The notes under the pieces are model-generated. The model saw only the letters and a list, made by a program, of their open reading frames with translations, did not search any database and had not been told where the DNA came from. The position numbers and the translations under genes are program-made. Positions 9,692-18,327 of a DNA stretch of 64,000 nucleotides are shown here, piece after piece. The stretch spans positions 1,302,001 to 1,366,000 of the forward strand of contig NZ_QXQB01000001.1 of assembly GCF_003605435.1 (NCBI RefSeq), written 5' to 3'. This DNA comes from Paenibacillus pinisoli. GTDB taxonomy: Bacteria; Bacillota; Bacilli; Paenibacillales; Paenibacillaceae. The first letter of the stretch is position 1, and each line of letters starts with the position of its first letter.

Positions 9692-10412
9692 TCGTCTCAC
9701 TCCTAATTATGGCTGGCTTTGTCTTTTTTGTATGTGCACGCGAATGACCGCGCTTGATTTTGGATACTTGACCCAGCATATTGATGCCCAGGGTACCCTC
9801 GATATCATGCTCCGTCCGGATCGAATCGTCCAGCGATTCCAGCAAGAACGCGAGGCTGAGGCTTAAGATCAGACCGACGACAAATGCCACATAGACGATA
9901 GTATTGCTCTTCGAGTTAATAGGGGACGGCTCCGGCACTGCCGATGTCAACAGCCTTATGCTGCTGATTCCAAGCGTCTCCGCCGCTACGCTGCGGTATA
10001 CCGTCACAACGGCATTGGCGATATCGGCCGCCCGCTCCGGATTCGTATCCGCTACGGATATAACCGTAATGAGCGATTGGTCCACGCTGTCTACACGGAT
10101 TTGACTCCGCAGCTGGCCCGCCGACACATTCAAGCCCAAGTCCTCAATCACCCGATCTAGCACGATCGGCTCGCGCACAAGCGCCCTGACCGTAGACATC
10201 ATGTCGTTGGTTGCCGCAATCATGACCCGCGAAGACGAGGAGTAGATATTGGGCTCCGACTGGGAGTTGTACAGGATGCCAAGGACAGTAATCGCACCGG
10301 TCAGCAACACGATGAGCAGAAGCTTGTTTTTGATTGTAGTGAAGAGCTTGCGCAAATCTACTTCTTTGCCGCTTGCCGGCACAAAACGTTCATTCATTCG
10401 ACTCGTTTCCAT
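9681..10412 (-). CDS. epsA: Wzz/YveK-type chain-length and kinase-activator protein, EpsA-like
   Basis: A 243-residue membrane protein with a transmembrane segment near residues 31-48 (LLLIVLLTGAITVLGILYN), an extracellular domain, and a second membrane segment near 173-192. The Wzz domain occupies the N-terminal part. Such proteins set polysaccharide chain length and switch on the partner EpsB kinase through the cytosolic tail. The gene is directly downstream of a strong promoter whose spacer is a SinR-type operator, and its end overlaps epsB. Confidence 0.88.
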   Translation of the reverse strand: METSRMNERFVPASGKEVDLRKLFTTIKNKLLLIVLLTGAITVLGILYNSQSEPNIYSSSSRVMIAATNDMMSTVRALVREPIVLDRVIEDLGLNVSAGQLRSQIRVDSVDQSLITVISVADTNPERAADIANAVVTVYRSVAAETLGISSIRLLTSAVPEPSPINSKSNTIVYVAFVVGLILSLSLAFLLESLDDSIRTEHDIEGTLGINMLGQVSKIKRGHSRAHTKKTKPAIIRSETIGS

Positions 10413-10455
10413 TCATACACCCGCTTATGTGTTAGTTATAATGAACACTACCACA

Positions 10456-10484
10456 AGTTTAGTTCTTAATAAAGAACATGTCAA
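10456..10484 (-). promoter_or_regulatory. epsA promoter with SinR-type operator in the spacer
   Basis: On the minus strand TTGACA (10484-10479) and TAAACT (10461-10456) are exactly 17 bp apart. The spacer is almost entirely the inverted repeat GTTCTT-TATT-AAGAAC (10462-10477), matching the known SinR consensus GTTCTYT in inverted pairs. A repressor bound there would block RNA polymerase. It lies 44-72 bp upstream of the epsA start codon. Confidence 0.82.
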
Positions 10485-10515
10485 CAGGAAAGTGGTTTTA
10501 TTTTTCGTAAAGGGG

Positions 10516-10929
10516 CTAATTGTCGATATGTAAAATAATGATATTGGACTTCTTTTTGCTGTCAATGTCTCTATAGTCCCTGCGATGGCCATGCTCTTCC
10601 CGCCACTTGTTCGAACGAACGAGGTCCTTCAGCGCGCGGAAATCCCCTTTGCTCATGCCTTCATCGACGGCGTCCCGAATGATGTTATGCCACTCTTCAT
10701 CCAGCACTTCGTCAACCCATACCTTCGGTGCCAGCTCCTCGCCCAGCAAATATTCGATATTCGTATCCAAATGAAAAGCGATCTTGGCCAATACCTGAAG
10801 CGAGGGATTGTTTTGCACGTTACGTTCAATGTAGCTTAGATACGATTTCGAAACCCCGGCTAGATCGGCCAGTTTCGTTATGGAGTAGCCTTTTTGTTCT
10901 CTAAGTGTTTTGATCCGTTCCCCAATCAT
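10516..10929 (-). CDS. sinR: SinR-like transcriptional repressor of exopolysaccharide genes
   Basis: A 137-residue regulator. The N-terminal XRE helix-turn-helix (MIGERIKTLREQKGYSI, then AGVSKSYLSYIERN) closely resembles SinR. The C-terminal LDEEWHNIIRDAVDEGMSK and KWREEHG match the SinR oligomerisation/SinI-contact region. It is longer than B. subtilis SinR (111 residues) by a basic, then hydrophobic tail of about 20 residues. AAGGAG precedes the ATG. SinR represses biofilm matrix genes; here it sits next to epsA instead of beside tasA, and both promoters carry matching operators, so it probably also represses itself. No sinI-like gene is visible in the window. Confidence 0.88.
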   Translation of the reverse strand: MIGERIKTLREQKGYSITKLADLAGVSKSYLSYIERNVQNNPSLQVLAKIAFHLDTNIEYLLGEELAPKVWVDEVLDEEWHNIIRDAVDEGMSKGDFRALKDLVRSNKWREEHGHRRDYRDIDSKKKSNIIILHIDN

Positions 10930-11012
10930 AATATTCTCCTTCAGTCAGATTAGATCCGTGCTTTTATTCGTACGCGAAGCTTATAGGGTTTCTTATAACG
11001 GACAATAACTTT

Positions 11013-11041
11013 ATTTTAGTTCTTTAAAAAGAACAGGTCAA
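11013..11041 (-). promoter_or_regulatory. sinR promoter with perfect SinR-type operator
   Basis: On the minus strand TTGACC (11041-11036) and TAAAAT (11018-11013) flank a 17-bp spacer that contains the perfect inverted repeat GTTCTTT-TT-AAAGAAC (11019-11034). The layout is the same as at epsA. A weaker look-alike (GTTCGCT/AGTGAAT, then TAATAT) is seen at 11084-11100. The arrangement implies negative autoregulation. Confidence 0.8.
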
Positions 11042-11118
11042 TACCTTTACGGCGCTGAGTTTTATAAAAAATCACTCATATTAATTCACTATAGCGAACA
11101 TTGTCGTCTGGGCAATTC

Positions 11119-11680
11119 ATGGCCTTGACCACAATCTGCGCAAAAAAATATTCTTCCGATCGCTGTTGTTACATGGCAGGTCACACACTACGCAAAAAAT
11201 ATTCTTCCGATCGCTGTTGTATCCAGATTCCCTTTGAACAATGAATATAAGGTTGGAATCCGGATACAAAGGCGAACGCTGCCGCTTCTCCAGAACATTT
11301 TTTTGCTCCGTTTGTTCCCTGCCATGAAGGGGGGGGGAGATAACACCAAACTCATCACTTTCATTTTGGTTTCCATTTTTTAGGGCGGCATCCATGGCTG
11401 GAAACACAAACTACGCAAGAATCCGGATACAAAGGCGAACTCTGCCGCTTCTCCAGAACATTTTTTTGCTCCGTTTGTTCCCTGCCATGAAGGGGGGGAG
11501 ATAACACCAAAACCAATTTTTAGGGCGGCATCCATGGCTGGAAACACAAACTACGCAAGAACTATTCTTCCGATCGCTGTTGTATCCAGATTCCCTGAAC
11601 TATAATCTAACCGTTGGAATCCGGATACAAAGGCGAACGCTACTCCAGAATAGTTCTTATTCCGTTGCTTCCCGCCATGG
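11119..11680. repeat. Cluster of ~150-bp imperfect palindromic repeat elements (left bracket)
   Basis: This 0.6-kb gene-free stretch is built of copies and half-copies of one element. The best-preserved copy, 11532-11680, has a left arm from CCATGG through GATCGCTGTTGTATCC and a right arm with GGATACAAAGGCGAACGC back to CCATGG, so the whole folds as a long imperfect hairpin. Two earlier right arms (about 11250-11330 and 11410-11490) and left-arm fragments at 11140-11235 are also present. The same family recurs at 22009-22575. No coding sequence was seen in it. Confidence 0.85.
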
Positions 11681-11691
11681 CAGTTACAACA

Positions 11692-11728
11692 ACAAAAAGC
11701 GATGCCAGGATTGTTCTCCTGGCATCGC
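11692..11728 (-). terminator. Terminator after the VOC gene
   Basis: A perfect 12-bp stem (GCGATGCCAGGA with its complement, six-base loop) followed on the minus strand by TTTTTGTTGTTG. It ends the sugar-utilisation genes transcribed from the right. Confidence 0.85.
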
Positions 11729-11739
11729 CTATTTAAATG

Positions 11740-12147
11740 CTATCTGTCTTGAATGAACTCTACCAGTTCGCCGCCTGGGGCTTCGACGTAACAGAAACGC
11801 AGACGGACAGTCTCGCCCGAGCGGGCCGGAATATCGGAGTTGCTCGGCTCGCCAAGCTGCCTCGCTCCAGCCGCTACAGCCCGTCTGACCGATTCGTCAA
11901 CATCCGGGGTGCGTACGGCGAGATGCTGCCATTTGCCTTCTCCGAATAGCTGCTTCGTCTCGAAGATTTCCAGGAAATCGCCGTCAGCCAGATCGACCAG
12001 CACGGCATGATCCTCCGCGCCATCCTTGCCCCACTCCACGACGAACCTGGCGCCAAGCCCCTCCATATAAAATTGAACCGACCGCTTAATGTCATTCGTC
12101 TTCAAGCAGACATGGTGAATGCCGGCTTTCTTATTCGTTGTATACAC
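11740..12147 (-). CDS. VOC-superfamily (glyoxalase-like) protein
   Basis: A 135-residue single-domain protein with two beta-alpha-beta-beta-beta repeats. IHHVCLKTNDIKRSVQFYMEGLG opens the first and WQHLAVRTPDVDESV the second. Candidate metal ligands are the His in IHHVC, Glu in FLEIFE, His in QHLAV and the Glu in LVEFIQD. Members include lyases, isomerases and dioxygenases, so the substrate is not known. The GTG start has AAGGAGG 9 bp upstream. Last gene of the sugar block, 27 bp after the dehydrogenase, hinting at a role in the same pathway. Confidence 0.8.
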   Translation of the reverse strand: MYTTNKKAGIHHVCLKTNDIKRSVQFYMEGLGARFVVEWGKDGAEDHAVLVDLADGDFLEIFETKQLFGEGKWQHLAVRTPDVDESVRRAVAAGARQLGEPSNSDIPARSGETVRLRFCYVEAPGGELVEFIQDR

Positions 12148-12174
12148 GAGGCAGCGCCTCCTTAAGTTATAGAA

Positions 12175-13161
12175 TTATATGCGGCTCCAATCAAAGATCG
12201 CGCAAGTCTTCTCCATCGTGCCGTCAGCCATGCTGCTGTAGATGCAGTCGCAGCGCTCCGGCTCCGCCGTCTCGTAGATGCCTTCAACCTTGATATGACC
12301 GTCGCGGATCCACTCCATCGACTTCGCAATGCTCGCGAAATTGCTGTTCGGCAAGAAATCTCTGGAATGGCGCGGCAGCGACCACTCGAAGCCCGAACGC
12401 AATTGGATAAAACCATAGAACACGCTCTTCAGCAGCTCATGGGCAAAGGTATCCGTCGAGCGGTACCATGGCACGCCAATCAGATACAGCTCTCCGCCTC
12501 TTCTCAGATTGGCTGCTAGCGAATAGGTGCCTTCCTCGCGTCCCGAGCACTCCATCGCCAGCCCGGCTGCGCCCTTCACTTCCGGCACCTCGTCCAGCGA
12601 AGCGTAGACATGGCGAATGCCGCAGGCTCTGGCTGTCTCTCTGCGATTCTCGTTCGGATCGAACGCATAGACTTCATAGCCGCAATGGCGCATCATCTGG
12701 GCGCACATCAGACCGACAACGCCAAGTCCTGTCACCAGAACCGGCTCCGTCGGCTTGATGGATGTATGGATCATGGACGTCATCGAGACCGCCGGGAACC
12801 GGCCCATTACCGCATGCGCCGGGTTCATCCCCTCTGGCACGATACTGATCTCGTCGCTTTTCACCCGGTTGTACAATTGATGCGGGGCAAGGGCAAGCAC
12901 GCGGTCGCCTGCCTTAACGTTCGTAACCGCGCTTCCGGTCTCCAGAACCTCCATGACAGCTGCGTAGCCAGTCGAGACCGGATATACGGTGCCGCCGAAG
13001 TAGTCCATATATGCTCCGCGCTCCGAGCCGGTCGAGATGAGCGATACGATCGTGCGGCCCGCAATTTCATCCGGCGCAAGCTGCGAGAGGTCAAGCTCAC
13101 TCTCTATTAGCGCTGCTTTTCTTTTCTCTATAAATTGAACGGCATATTGCTTCTCTGTCAT
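12175..13161 (-). CDS. MDR-family dehydrogenase without the usual zinc motifs
   Basis: About 328 residues of the medium-chain dehydrogenase/reductase fold: N-terminal catalytic domain, then a Rossmann domain with VTGLGVVGLMCAQMM. The classical GHE catalytic-zinc motif and the four-cysteine structural-zinc loop are not seen; STGSERGAY occupies the usual active-site start. The likely job is oxidation or reduction of a sugar or sugar-like compound with NAD(P). The ATG at 13161 has AGGAG 8 bp upstream and replaces a longer GTG reading. It sits between the TIM-barrel isomerase and the VOC gene. Confidence 0.8.
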   Translation of the reverse strand: MTEKQYAVQFIEKRKAALIESELDLSQLAPDEIAGRTIVSLISTGSERGAYMDYFGGTVYPVSTGYAAVMEVLETGSAVTNVKAGDRVLALAPHQLYNRVKSDEISIVPEGMNPAHAVMGRFPAVSMTSMIHTSIKPTEPVLVTGLGVVGLMCAQMMRHCGYEVYAFDPNENRRETARACGIRHVYASLDEVPEVKGAAGLAMECSGREEGTYSLAANLRRGGELYLIGVPWYRSTDTFAHELLKSVFYGFIQLRSGFEWSLPRHSRDFLPNSNFASIAKSMEWIRDGHIKVEGIYETAEPERCDCIYSSMADGTMEKTCAIFDWSRI

Positions 13162-13222
13162 TGTGATCACTCCTGCCTATATATCTATGAACGGCTCTAT
13201 GATGTCAGCCATGTCCGTGCTT

Positions 13223-14011
13223 TCACTCCGCCAATACGGCGCGCAATCCTTCCAGACACCGCTCTGCGCCGATAAAGCCCGGATAGGCCGTCTCCGACTC
13301 ATGCTCTACGATCAGCCACTCTGTACCTGCGCGCTTGCATTGCGCGATGATCTCACTCCAATTGTTCTCATCCTTGGCGTCGCCAATGAAGGTCTCATGG
13401 CCAGCGGTACGGGAATACGGCTTGCCATGTACAAGCAGCGGCCTGCCTGGCACAGCTGCAATGACTGCTGCCGGATCCGTTCCCGCTTCGATGCAATTGC
13501 CCGTATCCAGCTCCAGTACAATGCCGGCATCGGTATGGCGGTATAACAAATCCCACGGCGTAACGCCTCCGAAGTCCGTATCAAACTCATGGGCATGTGT
13601 ATGGTATCCAAGACGGAATCCCGCACCGGCAACTTGCTTCGCAATCTCATTCATCCGCTCGGCATGGCGAATCCATACCTCAGCGCTGTCTTCATGCTGC
13701 TTATGTCCAATCTCCCATGGCCCGCCCAAGGCAGGGATGACAATGCTGCGCGTACCGGCCCGCCGATGGTAGTCCAGCGTCGCTTCCATTGTATCCGGCT
13801 GCAGCAGCTTCCACTCCGTATGCCAGCCGCAATTGGTCAGCTCCAGCTCCTCCAGCAGCCCTTTGATCAGCTCCGGCTCATGCGTAAATTCCCCGTAGAA
13901 CTCCACACCTTCATAGCCCAGCTCTTTTACGCGGCGCAGCGTAGACTCCAAATCCCGCTGCAAATCCCGATAGACGGAATAGAGGCCCAGCGCAATCGAA
14001 ATCTTGCTCAT
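13223..14011 (-). CDS. Xylose-isomerase-like TIM-barrel (sugar epimerase/isomerase)
   Basis: A 262-residue AP endonuclease 2/xylose isomerase-like TIM barrel. It starts ISIALGLYSVYRDLQRD and shows GYEGVEFYGEF (metal-ligand Glu region), LGYHTHAHEF, VLELDTGNC and LIVEHE at the places where the family puts metal-binding residues. Proteins of this kind (IolI/IolE relatives) isomerise or dehydrate keto-sugars and inositols. It follows the ThuA-like gene by 16 bp and has GGAGGGA before its ATG. The exact substrate is not readable. Confidence 0.82.
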   Translation of the reverse strand: MSKISIALGLYSVYRDLQRDLESTLRRVKELGYEGVEFYGEFTHEPELIKGLLEELELTNCGWHTEWKLLQPDTMEATLDYHRRAGTRSIVIPALGGPWEIGHKQHEDSAEVWIRHAERMNEIAKQVAGAGFRLGYHTHAHEFDTDFGGVTPWDLLYRHTDAGIVLELDTGNCIEAGTDPAAVIAAVPGRPLLVHGKPYSRTAGHETFIGDAKDENNWSEIIAQCKRAGTEWLIVEHESETAYPGFIGAERCLEGLRAVLAE

Positions 14012-14027
14012 GCGTGCTCCCTCCTTC

Positions 14028-14672
14028 TCAAATCAAGCCAATGGCCCAATCGGAGCCGTTCTTCATCAATTGCACCATCTGCGGATTGCCCAGCGCATCC
14101 GTTGTATGGCCTGGCGTAAGCGCTACGACACGGCCTTGTCCCACGCTGTGGGCCCAGCCGCCCGCCGCCGTCACATGCTTGGAAGTGCTAAGCAGCAAGA
14201 CATCCGTTCTCGACGTATCCACTTGGCAATAATAATGCTCGTCGGTTGCCGTGAATGCCTCGATGCCGCGGATGACAGGATGTTCGATGCTGCGCGCCGG
14301 CACAGTCGTCACGGGAACATGATGCGGGGAATGCTCGATAAAGCGGCCTGAATTCAGCTCCGCATAGAACGGACTGTCCTCCTCAATCAGAACAAGGCCC
14401 GCATGAACGAACAACATGCCCATGCCGGCCTTTACCCGATCCACAATGACTCCCTGCTCCTCTACGCTCAGATTCGCCTCGCCCTCAGGGCGTCCGTTCG
14501 TAAACCACATCGCCAAATCCGCCTCAGCGGCATGCTCAACCAGATCGCGCGCGCGGTCGGTTAATACGACATTCCAGCGATCCGCATCAAAAACCCGCTC
14601 CATTACGGGATCAATCACTTCTTTGGGATGGTTCACATCATCGCGGATAATATATACCGTTTTTCTCGACAT
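14028..14672 (-). CDS. ThuA-like protein (glutamine-amidotransferase-like fold)
   Basis: A 214-residue protein of the ThuA family, named after the trehalose utilisation protein ThuA. Visible family features are WTNGRPEGEANLSVEEQ-like and GMGMLFVHAGLVLI stretches, HPVIRGIEAFTATDEHYYC, and WAHSVGQGRVVALTPGHTTDA near the end. ThuA relatives often accompany oxidoreductases and sugar isomerases; their reaction is poorly defined. Here it is the first metabolic gene after the YesN regulator, and GGAGG precedes its ATG. Confidence 0.8.
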   Translation of the reverse strand: MSRKTVYIIRDDVNHPKEVIDPVMERVFDADRWNVVLTDRARDLVEHAAEADLAMWFTNGRPEGEANLSVEEQGVIVDRVKAGMGMLFVHAGLVLIEEDSPFYAELNSGRFIEHSPHHVPVTTVPARSIEHPVIRGIEAFTATDEHYYCQVDTSRTDVLLLSTSKHVTAAGGWAHSVGQGRVVALTPGHTTDALGNPQMVQLMKNGSDWAIGLI

Positions 14673-14752
14673 TGGCTCTCCTCCATCTGTATGCTTCTGC
14701 TGCCTTGCCTACATTATAGAAGAGCCATTCCGTACGAATAAGGCTTCAGATT

Positions 14753-16342
14753 TCATATATGGTGCCGATTTTTCAGGTCGGCGGCGGATTGCTCCTTTTG
14801 CCGGTATTCATTGGGCGACACGCCCTCCAGCTCTCGGAAGACGCGATGAAAATGCTTGGCGTTCTCGAACCCGGCCTGCTCCCCGATCTCATGCACCTTC
14901 AAATTCGTGCTGGCAAGCAGCTCCTTCGCTTTGCCGATCCGAATCTTTTTCAAATAGTTAACAAAGCTTTCATTCGTATATTCCTTAAACGCCTGGCTGA
15001 AATAAGAGTAGTTCATCGAGATATAGTTGGACACCATCGCCATATTCAGCTCGTGATTGTAATTCTCATGAATATATTGAATCGCCTTGTTCATCTCACG
15101 ATTGTCGTTGTGAATGTTCTTCATATTGCCCACGTACAGATCGAGCTTCATAATCAGCGTCTCGACATGATGGTAATAGTCCTGGAAGTCCCAGAAGCTG
15201 TATAGGTCGGCGACGGACTTGTAGAGCTTCAAGATTTCGACCGATTCCTCGCCATACACATTGAACACCTGATCGAAAACAAGCTCATTCAGCGCGCGGC
15301 TAATCCCTTCCATATAGGAGATATCGTATTTCATCACGATGCGCAGATCGACAACTTCCTTGAACAACCCCATTACATCCGCTTCTCTGCCCGTGCCCAG
15401 CATATTGGATATCTTCTTGATCGATGCCATCGGCAGCTCGTAACGGGTCTCTCTTCCCTCCAGTTCCTCATAACGCAATGACATTGAATGCTTATAGAAC
15501 AATGTATACTTGAGCGCCCTCTCCGCCTGCCCGTAAGCCTCGTTCACTTGCGGAAGCCGGTCCGTCCATTTGCTGGCTCCCATCTTCACCCGCGTCTCCA
15601 CCTGCTGCCGGATCACCTCTTCGAGGGCTGGAAGCAGTCCCGAATACCCCGTCAGGACGACAAGATGCCCATGCCGGTTCATGAATCGCAGCGTCAGCGC
15701 CTCCGACTCCTGTCCAAGACGCTTCAAGACGTTGTTCAGAAAAGCAAGCTTCTGCCCTTGTTCCCGTCCCCGTTGCTCGGCATCAGGCCACTTGAGCAGG
15801 GCCAGCTGATAACCCCCGTCCAGCTTCGGCAGCTCCAGCTTGCCAAGCCGCTCCGCAATCTCGCTCTCGTCCAGATCGGAGCGAAGGAACACATAATTGA
15901 ATTGCGTCTCGATATGCTCCTTCATCTGCTCCGTCATTTGCTTGAATTGATGAGAGATCGTCTCCTTCTTGACGAGCGTTTCCTCCAGCGACTTCAACGC
16001 CTCTACCAGCTCCTCGCGAACGATCGGCTTAAGAAGATACATGCGCACCTCGCACCGCATCGCTTCTCTGGCATACTGAAAATCATCATGCCCACTCAGA
16101 ATCATCACTTCCGGCTTGCCGTCCATCTCCTGCAGCCCATTAATCAGCTCGATGCCGTCCATGACGGGCATGCGAATGTCGGTAATGAGCAGATCAACCG
16201 GCTGCTCCTTCAGTCTCGCCAGCGCATCCGCCCCGTTCACGGCGAACGAAATCTCATAACGGCCAGGCAATTCCCGCTCTATCATCGCTTTCAGGCCGAG
16301 CCTGATATTTTTTTCATCATCCACGATCAGCAGTTTCCGCAT
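14753..16342 (-). CDS. yesN: AraC-type response regulator, YesN-like
   Basis: About 529 residues. A receiver domain at the N-terminus (LLIVDDEKNIRLGL, phospho-acceptor Asp in LLITDIRMPVMDGIEL at about residue 55) is joined by a long middle region to a C-terminal AraC/XylS double helix-turn-helix (LASTNLKVHEIGEQAGF, then HRVFRELEGVSPNEYR). Such regulators activate nearby sugar-transport genes in Paenibacillus. The ATG at 16342 has AAGGGAG 9 bp upstream; longer readings extend into the kinase gene, which it already overlaps by 26 bp. Confidence 0.9.
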   Translation of the reverse strand: MRKLLIVDDEKNIRLGLKAMIERELPGRYEISFAVNGADALARLKEQPVDLLITDIRMPVMDGIELINGLQEMDGKPEVMILSGHDDFQYAREAMRCEVRMYLLKPIVREELVEALKSLEETLVKKETISHQFKQMTEQMKEHIETQFNYVFLRSDLDESEIAERLGKLELPKLDGGYQLALLKWPDAEQRGREQGQKLAFLNNVLKRLGQESEALTLRFMNRHGHLVVLTGYSGLLPALEEVIRQQVETRVKMGASKWTDRLPQVNEAYGQAERALKYTLFYKHSMSLRYEELEGRETRYELPMASIKKISNMLGTGREADVMGLFKEVVDLRIVMKYDISYMEGISRALNELVFDQVFNVYGEESVEILKLYKSVADLYSFWDFQDYYHHVETLIMKLDLYVGNMKNIHNDNREMNKAIQYIHENYNHELNMAMVSNYISMNYSYFSQAFKEYTNESFVNYLKKIRIGKAKELLASTNLKVHEIGEQAGFENAKHFHRVFRELEGVSPNEYRQKEQSAADLKNRHHI

Positions 16343-18233
16343 GTCCCGCATCTCCCTTGGTGAATAGTAGTGTCGGCAGCTTGATGCTGACGGTCGTATA
16401 TTGACCTTCCACGCTCTGCACTTGAATGCCGTAATCATTGCCGTAGTTCATCTTCACCCGCTGATTGACATTGCGCAGGCCAATGCCGTTGCCCTTCTCT
16501 TCCCCGGGCTTGATTGCTCCTTGCACCTGGCGGAAATCCGCGTCGTTCAGACGGATCATATAGTTGATCCGATTCACCCTCTCGGCATCCATTCCTTTGC
16601 CGTTATCCATCAGCTCAATCAGCATATGATCGTTCGCCTCATGTACCCGGATAGACAGGACAAGCGGCAGCTCCTCGCCTTGTTCATTCGTATATAAGCC
16701 ATGCTTAATAGCATTTTCCACAATCGGCTGAAGAGACATTTTCAATATTTCATGCTCCATATAGGCCGGCGGCACAAACAATTGAAGCGATATGCGGTCA
16801 TCATAACGAATGTTCATAATAGCAATATAGTTTTGTATATGATGGACCTCGTCGCGAAGGCGGACGTAATTGCTCGTCCATTGGAGGTTGTAGCGCATCA
16901 TGCGCCCAAGCGAGGTCAGCGCATCCGACAGCACGTACTGACCCTCCACCTCCGCCAGCATCTTCAGATTCTCCAGCGTATTGTACATAAAATGCGAGTC
17001 GATCTGGTTCTTCATCGCATTCAGCTCCGCTTCCTTGGCGGCCGCTTGCTTGTTGACGGCATCGACGATAAGCGAATTGATTTTTTTCATCAGCATTTTG
17101 AAATGAAGGGCGATCTCGCCTACCTCTCCGCCGCCGCTCACATCAATGTTCACCTGCAAATCCCCATTCCGCACGCGATTCATGGAATTTTGCAGCATCC
17201 GCAATCTTTTGAAAATAATTCGGCTCAGCAAATACGTGACCAGCGACAAAATCGCGATCAGTACGACGCTGACGATAATCAGATTTTGCACCGTGTCGCG
17301 AATCGCGTGCAGCGGCTCCTCCAGAGAGACGGCGCTGATAATGAAGGCGTCCAGCAGGTCGATTTTTTTGAAAATGATAATATAAGGAACTCCGTTGTAA
17401 TCCGCTTCAAAATGAGTCGCTTCCGTCGCTGAGGCAGACCGGATGCGCTGCTCCAGATCATCCAGCGGAATATTGTCTACAAAAGAGGTTTTATCATGGT
17501 AGAAAAACTGCGATTCCCGGTCCAGCAGCAATAGCCGCGACTGGCGTTCCTGCTCGTCAGGCTGCACCCTGGAGAAGAAATCGTCCAGATACATATCGAT
17601 CTGCACGATGCCCGCATCCTTATCCGTGCCGTAGCTGATCTGCCGCAGCAGCGATACCTTCGGCTTCTCCTTCTCGAACGACTCGCTGGTAGGCAGGCTC
17701 ATCACATTGCGATCCTCCTTATCGAATACCCACAGCTCCATCCCGTTGCGTTCCATCAGCTCCGCTTTCCATGGCGCATTCGCAATCCGCTTCTCGTCCA
17801 GGAAGATCGGCCACAGCTCTTTGGTATAAGGATTGTTGAAGTACATGCGGATATGCGCGATATTGGGATTGTTAAATTGAAGCCGCACCAGATCCGGCAG
17901 CACATTCCGCGAGAAATCCATTAATGAGAGCGTATCCATCTCTTGCTTCAGCACCAGGTAATCCAGCACCTTATTGTCCAGCAGCATCAATTGCGCCGTC
18001 CGCTCCATCAGGTCGATATTGTTCGTAATCTTGTTGTACTCCACATCCAGCAAGTACTGATTGGACTGAATCGTATCATGGATCGTATTATTGTAGGAAT
18101 TGTTGGACATATAGCTGGAGAATATGAGTATCGGTATCAAAATAACCAGAATATACGAGACAACCATCTTCGTCTGCAATCGCATATTTCCAATGTACTG
18201 AGCAAGCCTGTTCCACCGCAGCCGTTGTCTCAC
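16317..18233 (-). CDS. yesM: Sensor histidine kinase, YesM-like
   Basis: A 638-residue membrane kinase. One membrane helix lies near residues 23-45, then an extracellular sensor domain of about 240 residues, a second helix near 290-312, a HAMP linker, and the kinase region with the phospho-accepting His in QIDSHFMYNTLENLK. The ATP domain shows DNGKGMD and GNGIGLRNVNQRV. It probably senses the sugar taken up by the adjacent transporter and phosphorylates YesN. The GTG start has only a weak ribosome site (GGATG), so the start is uncertain by a few codons. Confidence 0.9.
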   Translation of the reverse strand: MRQRLRWNRLAQYIGNMRLQTKMVVSYILVILIPILIFSSYMSNNSYNNTIHDTIQSNQYLLDVEYNKITNNIDLMERTAQLMLLDNKVLDYLVLKQEMDTLSLMDFSRNVLPDLVRLQFNNPNIAHIRMYFNNPYTKELWPIFLDEKRIANAPWKAELMERNGMELWVFDKEDRNVMSLPTSESFEKEKPKVSLLRQISYGTDKDAGIVQIDMYLDDFFSRVQPDEQERQSRLLLLDRESQFFYHDKTSFVDNIPLDDLEQRIRSASATEATHFEADYNGVPYIIIFKKIDLLDAFIISAVSLEEPLHAIRDTVQNLIIVSVVLIAILSLVTYLLSRIIFKRLRMLQNSMNRVRNGDLQVNIDVSGGGEVGEIALHFKMLMKKINSLIVDAVNKQAAAKEAELNAMKNQIDSHFMYNTLENLKMLAEVEGQYVLSDALTSLGRMMRYNLQWTSNYVRLRDEVHHIQNYIAIMNIRYDDRISLQLFVPPAYMEHEILKMSLQPIVENAIKHGLYTNEQGEELPLVLSIRVHEANDHMLIELMDNGKGMDAERVNRINYMIRLNDADFRQVQGAIKPGEEKGNGIGLRNVNQRVKMNYGNDYGIQVQSVEGQYTTVSIKLPTLLFTKGDAGHAETADRG

Positions 18234-18269
18234 TGATCGTCACATCCGTAAAGTAGAGTAAGCAACAAT

Positions 18270-18305
18270 GCAGCAAAGCCCATTCCTTAAGATGGGCCTT
18301 GCTGC
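18270..18305 (-). terminator. Hairpin between binding-protein gene and yesM
   Basis: GCAGCAA-GCCCAT pairs with ATGGGC-TTGCTGC around an eight-base loop with one mismatch. The following minus-strand sequence is only moderately T-rich (ATTGTTGCTTACT), so it may be a partial terminator or an mRNA-end stabiliser for the highly expressed binding-protein gene. Confidence 0.6.
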
Positions 18306-18327
18306 TTGCTGCTCTGATACACTTACA

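Noticed and set aside
11117..11407. 96-residue minus-strand frame in the left repeat cluster
   Set aside because: It is read entirely from repeat DNA, and similar frames appear in the right cluster.
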